This document shows, one piece after another, positions 11,344 through 19,571 of a stretch of 64,000 nucleotides of DNA. The notes under the pieces are model-generated. The model saw only the letters and a program-made list of their open reading frames with translations. It did not search any database and was not told the DNA's origin. The DNA is from Clostridiales bacterium Firm_11 (GTDB lineage: Bacteria > Bacillota > Clostridia > Christensenellales > Aristaeellaceae). The first letter of the stretch is position 1. The number at the start of each line of letters is the position of its first letter. The DNA lies in NCBI GenBank assembly GCA_001604105.1, contig LVAQ01000006.1, positions 186,001 to 250,000 of the forward strand, given 5' to 3'. The position numbers were made by a program, and so were the translations under genes.

Positions 11344-11378
11344 AAGCGCTGAATGACGTACTGTCATCCAGCGCTTTT
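11344..11378 (+). terminator. Second hairpin downstream of groEL
   Basis: Arms AAGCGCTG/CAGCGCTT with an inner ATGAC/GTCAT stem, ending in TTTT on the plus strand. It stands between groEL and the convergent esterase operon and may back up the first terminator. Confidence 0.6.
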
Positions 11379-11522
11379 ACTTTACGAATAACACCTGCCT
11401 GGTGCCATTGCCAACTGTAGCGATGCTGGCCTTAGGGCGCACGCTAAACCAAAAGCATGGGTAGCATGTGCTCCGCTGCGCCATCGTTTCATCCCCCTAC
11501 GGCGAATGTTGGATATACACCA

Positions 11523-12398
11523 TCAGGTGTACAGGGGTTTACGGCGCAGGGGCAGCAGCTCATCAAAAACCAACTTCAATGCCGAATCCCAAAGGGCAAA
11601 ATCATGCCTGCCACCCTCTACATCCATATACTGCACATCGATGCCCAACTCTTTGAGCATGCGGGCATCTTCCATCACCCGGGCACGAATTGCGCCTTCC
11701 TCTGTGCCCGCCATCAAATGGAAAACCGGCATAGCTTTTCCGGCCACTAAGTTCTGAACGCAGATCTGATGGATGTCATAACGGGAACCGCGTATTTGAT
11801 CGGCAGGGCCGAAAGCTGCGTGATAAATCGGGAAATCCTCAAAATGTGGTGATTGCAGCTCGTCAATCAGCTTTTGCGTGTCGAGCGTCATGCCAATACC
11901 GCCGGAAATATCCACGCATGCCGCATAGCGTTCCGGATGCATGATTGCCTGTCCCAAAGCCACGTTGCCGCCCATGGCATAACCAACTATGAAGTTATCC
12001 TCCCTTGCAGGCGAAGATGCAAACAGAGCTTGAACAACCGTGGGCAACTCCTCCCCCACAAATGTTGCGTACTTCACGCCGCTGCCCGTATCAACCCCAA
12101 AGCTGTTGGCGATATTCGGCGTAACCAGCATCACGCAGTTTTGCTGCGCATAACGTTCTGCACTCGTGTATCGGTAGGGCAGGCTATCATCATCCCCGCC
12201 GCCATGCATCAGGTATACCGTCTGAAATTTCATGTTTTGCGCGTAACATGGCAGCACTTTCTGCTCGCCTGGTCCAACATGATGCCGGAAACCATCTTCC
12301 ATGCGATAATAGCTGAGCTGATCTGTCGGGAATACGATTGATACATCCACATAGCAGCCCAACACTTGGCTGCGGAAATTGAACCGCATGCTGCTCAT
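11523..12398 (-). CDS. Esterase-family alpha/beta-hydrolase homologue lacking the catalytic serine
   Basis: A 291-residue protein of the FrmB/tributyrin-esterase family (esterase D-like alpha/beta hydrolase), without signal peptide. The oxyanion region YLMHGGGDDDS and the HPERYAA helix are conserved. The nucleophile elbow reads G-Y-A-M-G-G, with Ala141 where the two paralogues here (16494-17330 and 21248-22096) have Ser128 in GLSMG. The acid position is Glu234 where they have Asp; His265 is kept. The codon is GCC, so one base change would not make it Ser. It is probably not an ordinary esterase and may be a binding or regulatory subunit. It is the last gene of the five-gene operon and overlaps the preceding gene by 4 nt. 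Confidence 0.8.
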   Translation of the reverse strand: MSSMRFNFRSQVLGCYVDVSIVFPTDQLSYYRMEDGFRHHVGPGEQKVLPCYAQNMKFQTVYLMHGGGDDDSLPYRYTSAERYAQQNCVMLVTPNIANSFGVDTGSGVKYATFVGEELPTVVQALFASSPAREDNFIVGYAMGGNVALGQAIMHPERYAACVDISGGIGMTLDTQKLIDELQSPHFEDFPIYHAAFGPADQIRGSRYDIHQICVQNLVAGKAMPVFHLMAGTEEGAIRARVMEDARMLKELGIDVQYMDVEGGRHDFALWDSALKLVFDELLPLRRKPLYT

Positions 12399-13912
12399 TG
12401 TTCACCCTCTACAGCAGTGGTTGCATCCTGCGGCTTTCCTTGTAAAAGTTCTTTAATCAAGACTGCCATATTCAAGGATAGCTGTGCATCATGATCCGTA
12501 GCGTAAAGCACGCCATCGCAGATCGATACATGCATATTATACATGCGCCTGCAGAACCACGCTAAGGATATGTACAGAAAGCCGCCTCTCCATATGGCTT
12601 CACAGTACATGGATTCTACTTTTCCATCGACGATACACCCGATATTCCCACGCGCGATTTGAAGCTTTACCCCTGTGGATAAAGTCAACTCAGCCGATAA
12701 ACCTTCATCAAAAAACGTAAGTTCCGCGCCAAACACATGCGCAATCATCGTAAGTGGAACGCAGATGTACTCGTCACGCACTACCGAATCCCCGTTCAGC
12801 CCGTGGTACTTGAGCTTCTGGTGCTTGATGGCCGGCGCGTCCATTGCAACCAGTCTGTTGCGAAAGAAAACCTGCGATCGATCGGTTGCTGCCGCCAATG
12901 CCCATGTATCGCCAGTGCGTGGCAAAAGCGTTTCACCATGCTGTATGCTGCCATCCGCACCGCGGCTTGCGCCGGAAAAGAGGTAATCCCATACCAGCTC
13001 CGCATCATCAAAGGTTTGTCCGTGATCCCTGTTTTTTACATCACATAGCACCACATGTCCTGCTTTGCCGTTGAAAAACGCAAGGTTTTTCTCGCCGATG
13101 ATCTTGATCTGCGGAATAGGCTCGCATTGATTGACCGTTTTCCAGTACGCCAGATTCTTAGCGACCACTTGCTGGGTTTCCATGTGATAGTGCGGCGCCA
13201 CCGCATCCAGTTCCAAACGGCTTTGCCAAATGTCCACTCCGCCGCCAGCGTTCTTGATCTGTCCATCCTCTGAAAACAAAAGCCCGGGATCAACGGGCGC
13301 GCCCGAACCAGCCGAGCCTGCCAAAAGGTAACCGTAATGGCGCGTAAACTGAGACGTCATCAAATCCCCCATCGACATGCCTTGCATGAAAACTCTGGTT
13401 TCATCAATCTTATATTTACTTTTAATATGCTCCATTAACCCAAGCACAAAGCGGATATCATGATTATCCGCAATATCATCCGGCGGTGCGTTCAGGTACG
13501 CGTTCTCCTCGTTGGGAGTGGTGATGGCCGCACGCTTTTTAGCCTCGATTTCAATTGTCCAAACCCTTCGTTTGGACGCATTGGGAAACACAACAATGAA
13601 GCCTTCCCTCTCGGCTACTTGAACCCAGCATGTATAAACCGCCTGCCCCCAGCCGGACATTAGCCCGCCATGCATGGAGAACACAAGCGGAACCTTCTTG
13701 TCCCCCTGATAACTTGCTGGTACATATTCATACCAGGTGTCTTCTACTTGATCGGCAATCGTGCCATGGCATTCCAAAAGTCCGGCAGGATAGGGCTGGG
13801 AGTTGTTCCCGTTTTCATTAACCACCATATCCGAACCCTTGATCCCTTCCGGCAGGTATTCGCGGTTGGCATCATTGGGGTTTCCGGGGAAAAGCCTAAT
13901 ATCCGCACACAT
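12395..13912 (-). CDS. Cytoplasmic PHB-depolymerase/feruloyl-esterase-like enzyme with C-terminal CuAO-N-like domain (paralogue 1)
   Basis: A 505-residue two-part protein. Residues about 60-310 form an alpha/beta hydrolase of the LpqC/PHB-depolymerase type: VFSMHGGLMSGWGQ oxyanion region, nucleophile Ser180 in GMSMGDLM, and His297 in NRDHGQT. Residues about 338-475 resemble the copper-amine-oxidase N-terminal (stalk) fold, with VPLTMIAHVFGAEL and GCIVDGK segments. The N-terminus carries the segment MVVNENGNNSQ shared with two paralogues at 22157-23635 and 23686-25173. There is no signal peptide, so it should act in the cytoplasm, probably on acyl groups of imported oligosaccharides; the actual ester is unknown. 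AAGGAG precedes the ATG. It follows the beta-lactamase-fold gene and overlaps the next gene. Confidence 0.72.
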   Translation of the reverse strand: MCADIRLFPGNPNDANREYLPEGIKGSDMVVNENGNNSQPYPAGLLECHGTIADQVEDTWYEYVPASYQGDKKVPLVFSMHGGLMSGWGQAVYTCWVQVAEREGFIVVFPNASKRRVWTIEIEAKKRAAITTPNEENAYLNAPPDDIADNHDIRFVLGLMEHIKSKYKIDETRVFMQGMSMGDLMTSQFTRHYGYLLAGSAGSGAPVDPGLLFSEDGQIKNAGGGVDIWQSRLELDAVAPHYHMETQQVVAKNLAYWKTVNQCEPIPQIKIIGEKNLAFFNGKAGHVVLCDVKNRDHGQTFDDAELVWDYLFSGASRGADGSIQHGETLLPRTGDTWALAAATDRSQVFFRNRLVAMDAPAIKHQKLKYHGLNGDSVVRDEYICVPLTMIAHVFGAELTFFDEGLSAELTLSTGVKLQIARGNIGCIVDGKVESMYCEAIWRGGFLYISLAWFCRRMYNMHVSICDGVLYATDHDAQLSLNMAVLIKELLQGKPQDATTAVEGEQ

Positions 13913-14005
13913 AGTGGTATCTCCTTATCTGGTCGCATACCGCGGTCAATGGATCATGAGCGTTTCGTACGTCGTTTCCTGCTTGCAATCCGTCAGGATG
14001 CATTA

Positions 14006-15175
14006 TCAATGCTTGCCCAGCGCTGCATAGCATTGATTGCGTACCTCCGGGTGTATCTCAAAATACACCTTGGGAAACATCAGGGTATGCTGCATATACA
14101 CAATGCCTAGTTGATTGGCAGGGTCAATCAGCACGTATGCCCCAGCAGCGCCATCCCAACCGAATTCGCCTACCGCACTGGGCGATTCGCTCGCATCCAT
14201 CAGCGTTCGGACACCCAAACCGTAGCCGTACCCTGCCTTCCCGCCCCGTCTGTAATCTTTTAACGCTTCAGCATGCAGTCGGTTGGTCTGCATCTGTGCG
14301 ATGCTTGCTTCCGTAAGGATGCGCTCCCCTTTCGGCGAAACGCCGCCATTGCACAGCGCACGCACGAATTTCCCATAGGCGTCCAGTGTACAGGCGATTC
14401 CTGCTCCACCGCTCTGGTAGCGGGGCGTCAGCGCGTAACGGTTCTTCTTCGCAACGCGATGCAGTTCATCATTTTGCATGTTTCCAGCATATTGTTCCGA
14501 GATTCTCTCCAATGGTATCGTGGATACATCAAAAAAGACATCCTGCATATCCAGCAAATCAAAAATGTTTGCACGCAGGTATTGCGCAAAGGTCATGCCA
14601 GTGACGATTTCTACCACAGCGCCCAGTACGTCGTGGGAAAGGCCGTACACCCAGTGTTCGCCCGGTTCACACAGGAGCGGCTGATTTGCCATCGCGCGTG
14701 CCAGCTGTTGCAAGTCAGCCTGATGATCTGTTTCCCGTAAAGTTTTTTGAATGGCGTCGGACTCTAAATCATAGGAGATCCCCGAGGTCATGCTCAGCAG
14801 GTCAACGATTTTGATGGGTTTGCGAGAAGGGCGTGAAGGGCCGGTGGTCTCGAATGGAAACACCGTCATATCCGGCATTTTTTCCAGCACTTGAACGCGG
14901 TCAAACTCCGGGATGTACTTCGCCAGCATATCATCCAGGGAAATCAAACCCCGTTCCACCAGCTGCATCACAGCAACGCTCGTGATCACTTTTGTAGCAG
15001 AGTAAATGAAGTAGATATCCTGACTCGAAACCGGTCTGGTTTTTTCCTGATCTGAATAACCAGCCATGTGGCGATAGATTTCCTTGTTCTGATAATACAC
15101 TGCGCAATCCAGCGCAGGAATGCCATAGGTACCCTCCAGCGAATCAAGATAATGTGTTAATGCAGAAAAATCCAT
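14006..15175 (-). CDS. Beta-lactamase-fold serine hydrolase (class C/EstB-like)
   Basis: A 389-residue serine hydrolase of the beta-lactamase/transpeptidase-like family (COG1680 type). The SxxK motif is S59-A-T-K62, a Tyr-containing second motif lies in WVYGLSHDVLG, and the third motif region shows FGWDGAAGAY in place of KTG, as in esterase-type members. There is no signal peptide, so antibiotic resistance is unlikely; a cytoplasmic esterase or amidase is more plausible. GGAGGG lies upstream of the ATG. It is gene 3 of the operon running 17330 to 11523, 44 nt after the MFS gene. Confidence 0.78.
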   Translation of the reverse strand: MDFSALTHYLDSLEGTYGIPALDCAVYYQNKEIYRHMAGYSDQEKTRPVSSQDIYFIYSATKVITSVAVMQLVERGLISLDDMLAKYIPEFDRVQVLEKMPDMTVFPFETTGPSRPSRKPIKIVDLLSMTSGISYDLESDAIQKTLRETDHQADLQQLARAMANQPLLCEPGEHWVYGLSHDVLGAVVEIVTGMTFAQYLRANIFDLLDMQDVFFDVSTIPLERISEQYAGNMQNDELHRVAKKNRYALTPRYQSGGAGIACTLDAYGKFVRALCNGGVSPKGERILTEASIAQMQTNRLHAEALKDYRRGGKAGYGYGLGVRTLMDASESPSAVGEFGWDGAAGAYVLIDPANQLGIVYMQHTLMFPKVYFEIHPEVRNQCYAALGKH

Positions 15176-15219
15176 GCCGATTCCCTCCGATGCCTGTATA
15201 TGGAGCAGTTTGCAAAGCG

Positions 15220-16425
15220 CTAGGATATATTGCTGTTGCTACCGCTTCTTTCCCGGTGATGCTGCCATGCGTACAGCGCGGTGCCAAGCAACAACAGTAT
15301 GGCAGCATACCCGTAGAACATCTGCGCATACCCGTATTGTACGGCTACGAAGCCACCAATAATCGGCGCGATGCTGTTGCCGATATCCTGCCCGATATAG
15401 CATGTGCTGGATGCAACGCCCGCGCGCTCTTTACCAATCAGCTTAATGCTGTATGCCTGTATGGATGGCGTACCTGCTCCTTGTCCCAAGGCTTTCAGGA
15501 CGCTAGCAATGATGACCATCCAAATCGTTGTTGCCGATCCAAGCAATACCATCCCCAGCGTTGCCAGCGCCAATGCGGGATACATAATAATGGAAAGTCC
15601 CTTTTTATCCAGCAAAACCCCCACAAACGGACGAATGACAACCATCATGATCGAATACGCCGTAAAGAACAACGCAATATTGGCGATGCCCCGTTCATCC
15701 CCCAGCAAAGCCAGGTATGTGGAGATCAAGCCGTTTCCACAGCTGAACAGTCCCAGGATGAGCATATACAGCGTCAATTCACTGGCAAAGAAGTGCTTCA
15801 GCCGAATGCGCTGCCTTCCCTGACGTTTGATGGGCACATAATGATTCGGAACCGCCAGCATTGCAACCGCGCCTATCAGCATAAACCCTGCGGAGATCAA
15901 AAAGCAAGCGGAATAACCATATTGTTCGCTGATCATTAAGCCAATTCCCGGCCCTATGGCGGAAGCCAGTATGGTACCCAGCCCCAGATAACCCATGCCT
16001 TCGCCGAGTTTATCGCCGGGTACTAACGAACTGGCCAGCGCCATGCTGGAAACCGTCATGAGTGAAAAAGCAAATCCATGAATGGTACGGATGATCACAA
16101 TGGGCAGTATCGCATCCGCAAAAGCGCATGCGGCAATGGCAACCGCGGCTAACAGCGTCGCCCAAATGGTAAGATGCTTACGATTGAAACGATCCGCAAC
16201 CACGCCGGAAAACGGTCTGCTGATCAATGCCGCAATGGACATGATCGAGGCAATGGATCCTGCCAAAGGCAAAGAAGCCCCAAGTGATATTGCGTACTTG
16301 GAAATCAACGGCAGAATCATATACGATGACATGGACGTAAAAATACCTGTTAACAGCACGATAACAAAGGAACGGTTCCAAAGCGTTGTGGGCTCGGTAG
16401 GCAGTACAGGTTCGCTATGCTGCAT
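15220..16425 (-). CDS. Major facilitator superfamily transporter
   Basis: A 401-residue MFS protein with about 12 hydrophobic helices, the loop 2-3 signature GVVADRFNRKHLT and the loop 8-9 equivalent GVLLDKKG. The family is closest in look to drug/sugar efflux exporters; the substrate cannot be assigned. The operon position between an esterase and a beta-lactamase-fold hydrolase suggests that it exports, or takes up, a small product of ester cleavage. The start is the second ATG (16425), which has TGGAG at good spacing; the open frame begins 12 nt earlier at an ATG with a weak site. Confidence 0.85.
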   Translation of the reverse strand: MQHSEPVLPTEPTTLWNRSFVIVLLTGIFTSMSSYMILPLISKYAISLGASLPLAGSIASIMSIAALISRPFSGVVADRFNRKHLTIWATLLAAVAIAACAFADAILPIVIIRTIHGFAFSLMTVSSMALASSLVPGDKLGEGMGYLGLGTILASAIGPGIGLMISEQYGYSACFLISAGFMLIGAVAMLAVPNHYVPIKRQGRQRIRLKHFFASELTLYMLILGLFSCGNGLISTYLALLGDERGIANIALFFTAYSIMMVVIRPFVGVLLDKKGLSIIMYPALALATLGMVLLGSATTIWMVIIASVLKALGQGAGTPSIQAYSIKLIGKERAGVASSTCYIGQDIGNSIAPIIGGFVAVQYGYAQMFYGYAAILLLLGTALYAWQHHRERSGSNSNIS

Positions 16426-16493
16426 GTGGCACTCCATTCTCGTTAGGTAACGAATCTTTTGCTTGCACTAAGGCGAACGGTATGCGGCGCGTC

Positions 16494-17330
16494 TTAGTAA
16501 GGGCTGGCGCCAGTATCGGGCAAGCCAAAGAAATCCAATGCCTTTTGAATCGCAAGATCCCAAAAACGCCATTCATGGCGGTATCCTTCCAGCGTCCAGA
16601 ACTCCGCATTCAACCCGATCTTTTCTGCGTGCGCTTTGAACGTCATCAGATTTGTATAAATGGCATCATCCTCTGTACCGCAGGCAAACAGCAGCCGAGG
16701 CAGCGTGCCCGTCGGCGCAAGTTGATCGATGATTGCCCAAACATTCTCGTTGGAGTTCACAAACGCATTGAGGCTTCCCGCGTTTTCTACCATGCCGCGC
16801 AAGCGTACTGCCATCATATCATCGCTGGTGTTCAGGTATTCCATCGTCAGACCGCTGAAATCCACCGGCGCGGCGGATAGCACCGCAGCCGCCGCAAAGC
16901 GCTCCGGATGGTTGACGGCATATTTGATTGTACCCCGCCCACCCATGGAGAGCCCCGCGATAAAGTTATGCTCCCTTTCTTTAGAAACAGGCAGCCAGCC
17001 ATAAACAAAGGGCATCAATTCCTGCGTCAGGTAATCAAACATGCTGAAGCCAAGCATGCTGTGATCCCAGTTGGAATAGTTGCTGTTGAGCGCGCTGGGC
17101 ATAACAACCACCAAGTCTTTTTCGCATGCGTATAATTCAATATTGGTACGTCGAATCCAATCGGTATGATCACCGAAGGTGCCGTGCAGCAACCATAGCA
17201 CAGGATAACGCTTTGGGCTTCCATAGAATTCTTCCGGTGTCATTTCCCGCTTTTTATTGGGCATGATGATGGTGATTTCATGATTTGACTTTAGATAATG
17301 GCTTTCAAAATTCACTGATAGAATCGCCAT
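16494..17330 (-). CDS. Cytoplasmic esterase, FrmB/tributyrin-esterase family
   Basis: A 278-residue alpha/beta hydrolase, first gene of the five-gene operon. The oxyanion region is WLLHGTFGDH, the nucleophile Ser128 is in GLSMGG, Asp221 in CGTEDDA and His252 in YRHEW, giving a complete triad. No signal peptide. Family members cleave short-chain acyl or aryl esters, including acetyl and feruloyl groups on xylo-oligosaccharides; the substrate here is an inference from the nearby xylan genes. GGGAG precedes the ATG. It is divergent from the LacI-type gene, with an inverted repeat in the shared intergenic region. Confidence 0.85.
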   Translation of the reverse strand: MAILSVNFESHYLKSNHEITIIMPNKKREMTPEEFYGSPKRYPVLWLLHGTFGDHTDWIRRTNIELYACEKDLVVVMPSALNSNYSNWDHSMLGFSMFDYLTQELMPFVYGWLPVSKEREHNFIAGLSMGGRGTIKYAVNHPERFAAAAVLSAAPVDFSGLTMEYLNTSDDMMAVRLRGMVENAGSLNAFVNSNENVWAIIDQLAPTGTLPRLLFACGTEDDAIYTNLMTFKAHAEKIGLNAEFWTLEGYRHEWRFWDLAIQKALDFFGLPDTGASPY

Positions 17331-17382
17331 TTTAGGTCAACTCCCTTTTTCGTTTATTATGAGGGTATAATCGCGATATGTT

Positions 17383-17408
17383 TGCTAAATTCATATGTCT
17401 ATTTAGCA
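17383..17408. promoter_or_regulatory. Inverted repeat, candidate LacI-family operator
   Basis: TGCTAAAT-N10-ATTTAGCA, perfectly matched arms, in the region between the LacI-type gene and the divergent esterase operon. The same GCTAAAT half-site recurs just after the promoters of the regulator and the ABC importer operon. Confidence 0.55.
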
Positions 17409-17419
17409 TCGTTATGCAA
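17390..17419 (-). promoter_or_regulatory. Possible promoter of the five-gene esterase operon
   Basis: Minus strand TTGCAT (17419-17414), 18-nt spacer, TATGAA (17395-17390). The inverted repeat 17383-17408 overlaps its spacer and -10, as expected of repression. The -10 match is only moderate. Confidence 0.4.
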
Positions 17420-17536
17420 AATTATTCTAGCTTTACTACGTTCATTTGTCAAGTATTCCAAGGTGCTTTTCACATGATCTTTCTTGTTTCGATTCATTAT
17501 TCCTCTAAATTATTTGGATTATCGCTCTTTGTACTG

Positions 17537-17565
17537 TTGACACCATGGTTATTCATTGCTAGAAT
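17537..17565 (+). promoter_or_regulatory. SigA-type promoter of the LacI-family gene
   Basis: TTGACA (17537-17542), 17-nt spacer, TAGAAT (17560-17565), followed about 12 nt later by the operator-like ATTTTGCTAAAAT at 17578-17590. Confidence 0.75.
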
Positions 17566-17577
17566 ATTTACAGCAGT

Positions 17578-17590
17578 ATTTTGCTAAAAT
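17578..17590. promoter_or_regulatory. Operator-like site downstream of the lacI-type promoter
   Basis: ATTTTGCTAAAAT, with 5-bp arms around GCT, lies near +6 to +18 of the predicted transcript and contains the GCTAAA half-site. It would allow autorepression. Confidence 0.4.
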
Positions 17591-17620
17591 TCCGCTTTCA
17601 CAGAAAGTTGAGGATTCGCT

Positions 17621-18652
17621 ATGAAACGAGGCAAAGCCGTTAGCGTCAAAGATGTTGCAGCCGCTGCCAATGTATCTCCCAGTACGGCATCGGTGGTGCT
17701 GAGCAACAAAGGAGGAGAGTTCCGCATTGCGCCGGAAACACAGCAGAAGGTCTTGCAGGTCGCAGCATCGCTTGGTTATCAGCCAACGCGCCGCGCAAAA
17801 AAGAAAACCGGCATTTCCGCCAAACAATTGTGGTGCATCTTCAGCCCCACGAATTTTGACCGCGGTCCAACGGCACAGTTCTTCGAAGGCGTTAACAAAT
17901 ACCTGCATGATCATCGACTGCCCATCGAGACGATCATCTTTCCCTTTGAGCGTGGTCATCTAAGTGAGAAAGCAGGCTGGCTATCCAGCGGTTTTACCTG
18001 CGGCGCGATGCTTACCGCGCTCAATGATGAGGATATGGCGTATCTGCAAACCGCGCAGTTTGACATTCCCATTGTTCTGTTTAACCGCACGCTGCATAAT
18101 TTCTATTCGGTGACAACGGATGAGTATTCGACCGGCAGGCACGCAATGGGTCATTTTCTCTCCCATGGCCACCGTAAAATCTCTATGATTGCGCCCACGT
18201 ACTCTTCCCGCTCCCTCAGCCTGCGCATGGTAGGCTTCAGGGATCGATTGCAAAGCGGCAGCGCCAAGGAAAAGGAAGCGTCAATTCTGCCTACGCGCTA
18301 TGGAGATGATAATTTCGAGGGTGGTTTTGCCGCCATGCAAATGGCATTGGAAGGAGAAACCAGGCCGACTGCCGTTTTTGTACTGAATGACAGCATGGTA
18401 GGCGGCGTGGTTCGAGCTATCCAGGAGAAAGGGCTCGCCATCCCCGGGGATATCGAGATCATCTCCAACGGAAACTCTTCTGTCAATACGCTCATTTTTC
18501 CTTCCATTACCAGTTTTGCGATGCCCATGGCGCAAATGAGTTACAACTGCGCCAAATTACTGCATAATGCCGTTGAAACCGGCATTCTGTCTGATAATAT
18601 CAACCGCAGTTATGATGCGGAGCTGGTTTTTCGCCAAAGCTGCCCGGAATAG
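17621..18652 (+). CDS. LacI-family transcriptional regulator
   Basis: A 343-residue repressor-type regulator. The N-terminal LacI helix-turn-helix (VSVKDVAAAANVSPSTASVVLSN, about residues 7-29) and hinge LGYQPTRRA are followed by a periplasmic-binding-protein-like sensor domain (about 65-340) with the typical GHRKISMI and TAVFVLNDSMVGG segments. It is divergent from the esterase operon and 10 kb from an ABC importer operon that shares its candidate operator. The effector is probably a sugar or oligosaccharide handled by these operons. It ends 7 bp from the convergent CE4 gene. Confidence 0.93.
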   Translation: MKRGKAVSVKDVAAAANVSPSTASVVLSNKGGEFRIAPETQQKVLQVAASLGYQPTRRAKKKTGISAKQLWCIFSPTNFDRGPTAQFFEGVNKYLHDHRLPIETIIFPFERGHLSEKAGWLSSGFTCGAMLTALNDEDMAYLQTAQFDIPIVLFNRTLHNFYSVTTDEYSTGRHAMGHFLSHGHRKISMIAPTYSSRSLSLRMVGFRDRLQSGSAKEKEASILPTRYGDDNFEGGFAAMQMALEGETRPTAVFVLNDSMVGGVVRAIQEKGLAIPGDIEIISNGNSSVNTLIFPSITSFAMPMAQMSYNCAKLLHNAVETGILSDNINRSYDAELVFRQSCPE

Positions 18653-18659
18653 CGCCTGT

Positions 18660-19514
18660 TCACAACGTGAGGGTTTCGCCGCCGTTAATGCGATGGCATA
18701 CGCCGCTAACGCTCAGCCAAAGCGTTGTAGCCGTGGGGTTATAGATTTTGCTGCCATCCACAGAATAAGAAAGCCTTCGATAGTCGCTGATGTAGGCGCT
18801 TACTTCGCCATTGGTAGCGAACCAAATCTTCTCTCGATGGGAAGCTAGATAGGCAAGAAGATCCTCCATGACTTTCCATGCCTGCGGGCTGTTGAATTCA
18901 TAACTATGCCCCCACACGGCAAAAAGCTGCGGCTGTTCAAAGAGCTGCTCGCCCTCGCAAAACGTATGCGCGAGTTCCATCAGCCGTGCGTCCGCATGAT
19001 GACATGTGGGATGCCACTCCAGAAAATCTTCTGGAATTGCAAAGGCATGTGTTGAAATAATTGTGCGCGAGCTTTGATAACCCGCCTTTTGCAGCAAGTC
19101 CTTAACCTGTGCATGATAGGCGCCAAACGGCAGCGCAAAGGTTCGCAACAGGGTTCCCGTAAGCGCCTCCAGCAAACGCTTGTCCTCAATGATCTCGTGC
19201 ATCGCCGCGGGGGTGCCAATATCTGCAAGTGAGGAATGGTACAAACCGTGCCCGGCGATTTCATGCCCCTGATAGTGCCGCGTAACCTGATCGGCCGTGA
19301 CTCGCTCAATCCGCTGGCGGATGTCTCCCATGGTGAAGGTCTCCTGCTGTCCAAGCAGCCCCGCGTTCAAATTGAACGTGCATTTTGCGCCGTAATGGTT
19401 CAGCATTTCCAGCAGTTGGAGATCCTCCACAACACCATCATCATAGCTCAGGGTAAACACGCGGCTTTTCCCTTCCGGAAACAAAACTTTGTCAAACCGT
19501 TTCAAACCAAACAC
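18660..19514 (-). CDS. Polysaccharide deacetylase family protein (CE4/NodB fold), cytoplasmic
   Basis: A 284-residue NodB-fold protein. Motif 1 LSYDDG supplies the catalytic and metal Asp pair, motif 2 HGLYH in GHEIAGHGLYHSS supplies the two metal His residues, and motif 3 is RTFALPFG. Members remove acetyl groups from chitin-like glycans or xylan. No signal peptide is visible, so it would act on an intracellular substrate such as imported acetylated oligosaccharide (inference). The start is a GTG at 19514 with a weak ribosome site. It is convergent with the LacI gene and divergent from the GH13 gene. Confidence 0.82.
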   Translation of the reverse strand: MFGLKRFDKVLFPEGKSRVFTLSYDDGVVEDLQLLEMLNHYGAKCTFNLNAGLLGQQETFTMGDIRQRIERVTADQVTRHYQGHEIAGHGLYHSSLADIGTPAAMHEIIEDKRLLEALTGTLLRTFALPFGAYHAQVKDLLQKAGYQSSRTIISTHAFAIPEDFLEWHPTCHHADARLMELAHTFCEGEQLFEQPQLFAVWGHSYEFNSPQAWKVMEDLLAYLASHREKIWFATNGEVSAYISDYRRLSYSVDGSKIYNPTATTLWLSVSGVCHRINGGETLTL

Positions 19515-19571
19515 CCGCTTTCAAACTATTGATCAAACGGCGCAAGCCGTCAATCTGCAAAGGAGATATTC

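Noticed and set aside
14006..15175. Antibiotic-resistance beta-lactamase
   Set aside because: It has the fold and SxxK motif, but lacks a signal peptide and the KTG motif and sits in a sugar-ester operon.
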